6,045 nucleotides of DNA from an uncultured Eubacteriales bacterium (GTDB lineage Bacteria; Bacillota; Clostridia; Oscillospirales; Acutalibacteraceae): positions 1 to 6,045 of the forward strand of contig UQEY01000059.1 in NCBI GenBank assembly GCA_900540235.1. The letters run 5' to 3'. This document shows, one piece after another, positions 4,616-6,045 of the stretch. Within the stretch, counting starts at the first letter, position 1; each line of letters starts with the position of its first letter. A program made the translations under genes and the position numbers. The notes under the pieces were generated by a model that was not told the origin of the DNA, searched no databases, and saw only the letters and a list, made by a program, of their open reading frames with translations.

Positions 4616-5953
4616 ATGGAAAAAAGAATAAAGGTTTTTTCGGCACTGCTTATTTTTTTAATTATAGTGGCGATGTTTACAGCCCTCGGTATTACTAACG
4701 GCAAAAGTATGCCTCAAGTAAAAAATGTCAAAATGGCAGACAATACTACAAATTCAATAACTGTAAGTTGGTCAAAAGTTAAAAAGGCAGACGGATATTA
4801 TATTTACAGTTATGACGGTTCGCAAAACCGATATATTAAACTCGGTCAAAATAATTCAAACGACAAAACAAAGTTTGAAATTAAAGATGTACCGGGTGCA
4901 AGCATATATAAAATTAAAGTTTATGCCTATAAAAACTTTATGAATAAGGAATACCTAAGTAAAAATGCAAAGACAATTACCGCTTTTTCACTTCCGAGTA
5001 AACCACAGGCAAATGCGTTTTCAGGCGGCAAAGGCGTTCTTTCCGTTGAATGGAACGACAGCGATAATTTAAACGGTTATGATATTCAATATTCGCTAAA
5101 TAAAGATTTTTCGCAGTATAAAAATGAAAATATTGCAGACGGTAATGCTCGTAATTTTTCAGCCTCTCAGTTGAATCCGAACGATGTTTATTTTGTCAGA
5201 GTCAGGTCGTATATGACTGTTGAAAAAAAGACTGTTTACAGTGTTTGGAGCGATACTCAGCAGGTTACAATTTATGATAAAGATATAAATATCGGCAAAG
5301 TTGACCCAACTAAGCCTATGGTTGCGTTTTCGTTTGATGACGGCCCTGCTTTTGATTATAACGGTTCAAATTCGACCGAGAGGATACTTGATGTACTTGA
5401 GGCGAATAATGCCCGTGCCACTTTCTTTATGGTAGGGGAAAGGGTTAATGCCGACACGGCGCATATTTTAAAGCGTGAAATTGAACTTGGCTGTGAGCTT
5501 GGTAATCACACCTACGCTCATAATCACTACGGTTCTCAGGTTACGCCAAGCGATATTTCAAAGGCAAGCAAACAGATAGAAAAAATCAGCGGACAGGCGC
5601 CGACTATGTTTAGGTGTCCGGGCGGTCAAATTACTTCTACAATCAGAAAAGAGTGCGAAAAAGAAGGTATGCCGATTGCATATTGGTCGGTTGACACTGA
5701 AGACTGGCGCTCAAAAGATAAAAAGAAAATTTGCAAAAATATTGAAAATTATGTTTATGACGGTTCAATAGTTCTTATGCATGATATTTATCCGTCAACT
5801 GCTGACGCTGTTGAAAAAATAGTTCCGGAACTTATCAAAAAAGGATATCAAATTGTTACGGTAAGCGAACTTATTGCGGCAAAAACAGACGACAATCCAA
5901 AGCCGGGTAATCAATATGTTGACTATAAAACGATAAATAATAATACTCATTAA
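4616..5953 (+). CDS. Exported Fn3-Fn3-NodB polysaccharide deacetylase
   Basis: This 445-residue carbohydrate esterase family 4 enzyme is predicted to remove N-acetyl groups from a cell-envelope glycan, probably peptidoglycan, outside the membrane. The N-terminus (KRIK, then a hydrophobic helix at about 7-25) is a signal peptide or uncleaved anchor. There is no lipobox and no sortase signal. Two fibronectin type III-like beta domains follow (about 33-125, with ITVSWSKVKKADGYYIY, and about 127-220, with LSVEWNDSDNLNGYDIQY). The NodB domain begins near 233. Motif 1 is FSFDDGP (238-244; D241 likely base, D242 metal ligand). Motif 2 is HTYAH (298-302, metal His pair). Motif 3 is RCPGG (333-337). 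Motif 4 is DTEDW (360-364). Motif 5 is LMHD (387-390, catalytic His 389). The full catalytic set is present, so activity is expected with a divalent metal. A short hydrophilic tail ends the protein. It has its own promoter and terminator. Activity on chitin-like, xylan or biofilm glycans remains possible. Confidence 0.9.
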   Translation: MEKRIKVFSALLIFLIIVAMFTALGITNGKSMPQVKNVKMADNTTNSITVSWSKVKKADGYYIYSYDGSQNRYIKLGQNNSNDKTKFEIKDVPGASIYKIKVYAYKNFMNKEYLSKNAKTITAFSLPSKPQANAFSGGKGVLSVEWNDSDNLNGYDIQYSLNKDFSQYKNENIADGNARNFSASQLNPNDVYFVRVRSYMTVEKKTVYSVWSDTQQVTIYDKDINIGKVDPTKPMVAFSFDDGPAFDYNGSNSTERILDVLEANNARATFFMVGERVNADTAHILKREIELGCELGNHTYAHNHYGSQVTPSDISKASKQIEKISGQAPTMFRCPGGQITSTIRKECEKEGMPIAYWSVDTEDWRSKDKKKICKNIENYVYDGSIVLMHDIYPSTADAVEKIVPELIKKGYQIVTVSELIAAKTDDNPKPGNQYVDYKTINNNTH

Positions 5954-5956
5954 TTA

Positions 5957-5988
5957 AAAGCGTCAAAGATTAATTTCTTTGACGCTTT
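5957..5988. terminator. Intrinsic terminator after the deacetylase gene
   Basis: A perfect 13-bp stem (AAAGCGTCAAAGA, 5957-5969; TCTTTGACGCTTT, 5976-5988) encloses the six-base loop TTAATT, starting three bases after the TAA stop. The plus-strand tail (TTTAGTTGGTCTT) is only moderately T-rich. The minus-strand tail (CTTTTAATTAATG) is similar, so it may work in both directions. Confidence 0.85.
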
Positions 5989-6013
5989 AGTTGGTCTTCA
6001 GCAAAGAAATAAA

Positions 6014-6032
6014 CCCCCGGTTCAACCGGGGG
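6014..6032 (-). terminator. GC-rich terminator of a minus-strand gene beyond the right edge
   Basis: CCCCCGGT (6014-6021) pairs with ACCGGGGG (6025-6032) over 8 bp around a three-base loop. On the plus strand it is followed by AATAAAAA, which is unsuitable for termination. On the minus strand it is followed by TTTATTTCTTT, a good U-rich tail. It therefore most likely ends a convergent gene whose coding part is outside the window. Confidence 0.7.
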
Positions 6033-6045
6033 AATAAAAACGCTT

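Noticed and set aside
4513..4704. 63-codon minus-strand frame across the deacetylase promoter
   Set aside because: It overlaps the promoter, the ribosome binding site and the signal-peptide codons of the plus-strand gene, and it has no Shine-Dalgarno site of its own.

Overview
The window looks like chromosomal DNA from a low-GC Gram-positive anaerobe, most likely a member of the Clostridia (an Oscillospirales/Ruminococcaceae-like genome would fit). The grounds are AT-rich intergenic DNA, strong AGGAGG-type ribosome binding sites, sigma-A-like TTGAAA-17-TATAAT promoters, short U-tailed terminators, a PcrA-type helicase, and a Na+-pumping decarboxylase of the kind found in anaerobic fermenters. 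The taxonomy is inferred from style, not from a marker gene.

Layout from left to right. Positions 1-101 hold the probable last codons of a plus-strand gene and a bidirectional hairpin terminator. A 44-codon membrane micro-ORF on the minus strand (129-263), with a near-perfect Shine-Dalgarno site and its own promoter, faces away from a plus-strand operon. The shared upstream region (264-425) carries two back-to-back promoters and an inverted repeat that touches or abuts both -35 boxes. The operon encodes OadG (gamma, 426-851) and OadB (beta, 865-2073), the membrane anchor and Na+ channel subunits of a biotin-dependent Na+-translocating decarboxylase. It ends at a terminator (2099-2127). Next comes a complete pcrA-type DNA helicase gene (2156-4393), then a 222-bp AT-rich gap with a good promoter. 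The last gene encodes an exported or membrane-anchored Fn3-Fn3-NodB polysaccharide deacetylase (4616-5953). The right edge has a 13-bp perfect hairpin terminator and a GC-rich hairpin oriented as the terminator of a minus-strand gene lying beyond the window.

OadG and OadB work together. OadB uses carboxybiotin decarboxylation to export Na+, and OadG holds the carboxyltransferase on the membrane. The catalytic alpha subunit and the biotin carrier are not in this window and must be encoded elsewhere if the complex is functional. PcrA (repair and transcription-conflict helicase) and the cell-wall deacetylase have no evident functional link to the decarboxylase and look like ordinary chromosomal neighbours.

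I see no mobile element, CRISPR array, rRNA or tRNA, and no clearly new multi-gene system. The least explained items are the 44-aa membrane protein, the inverted repeat shared between divergent promoters, and the missing alpha and biotin subunits of the sodium pump.
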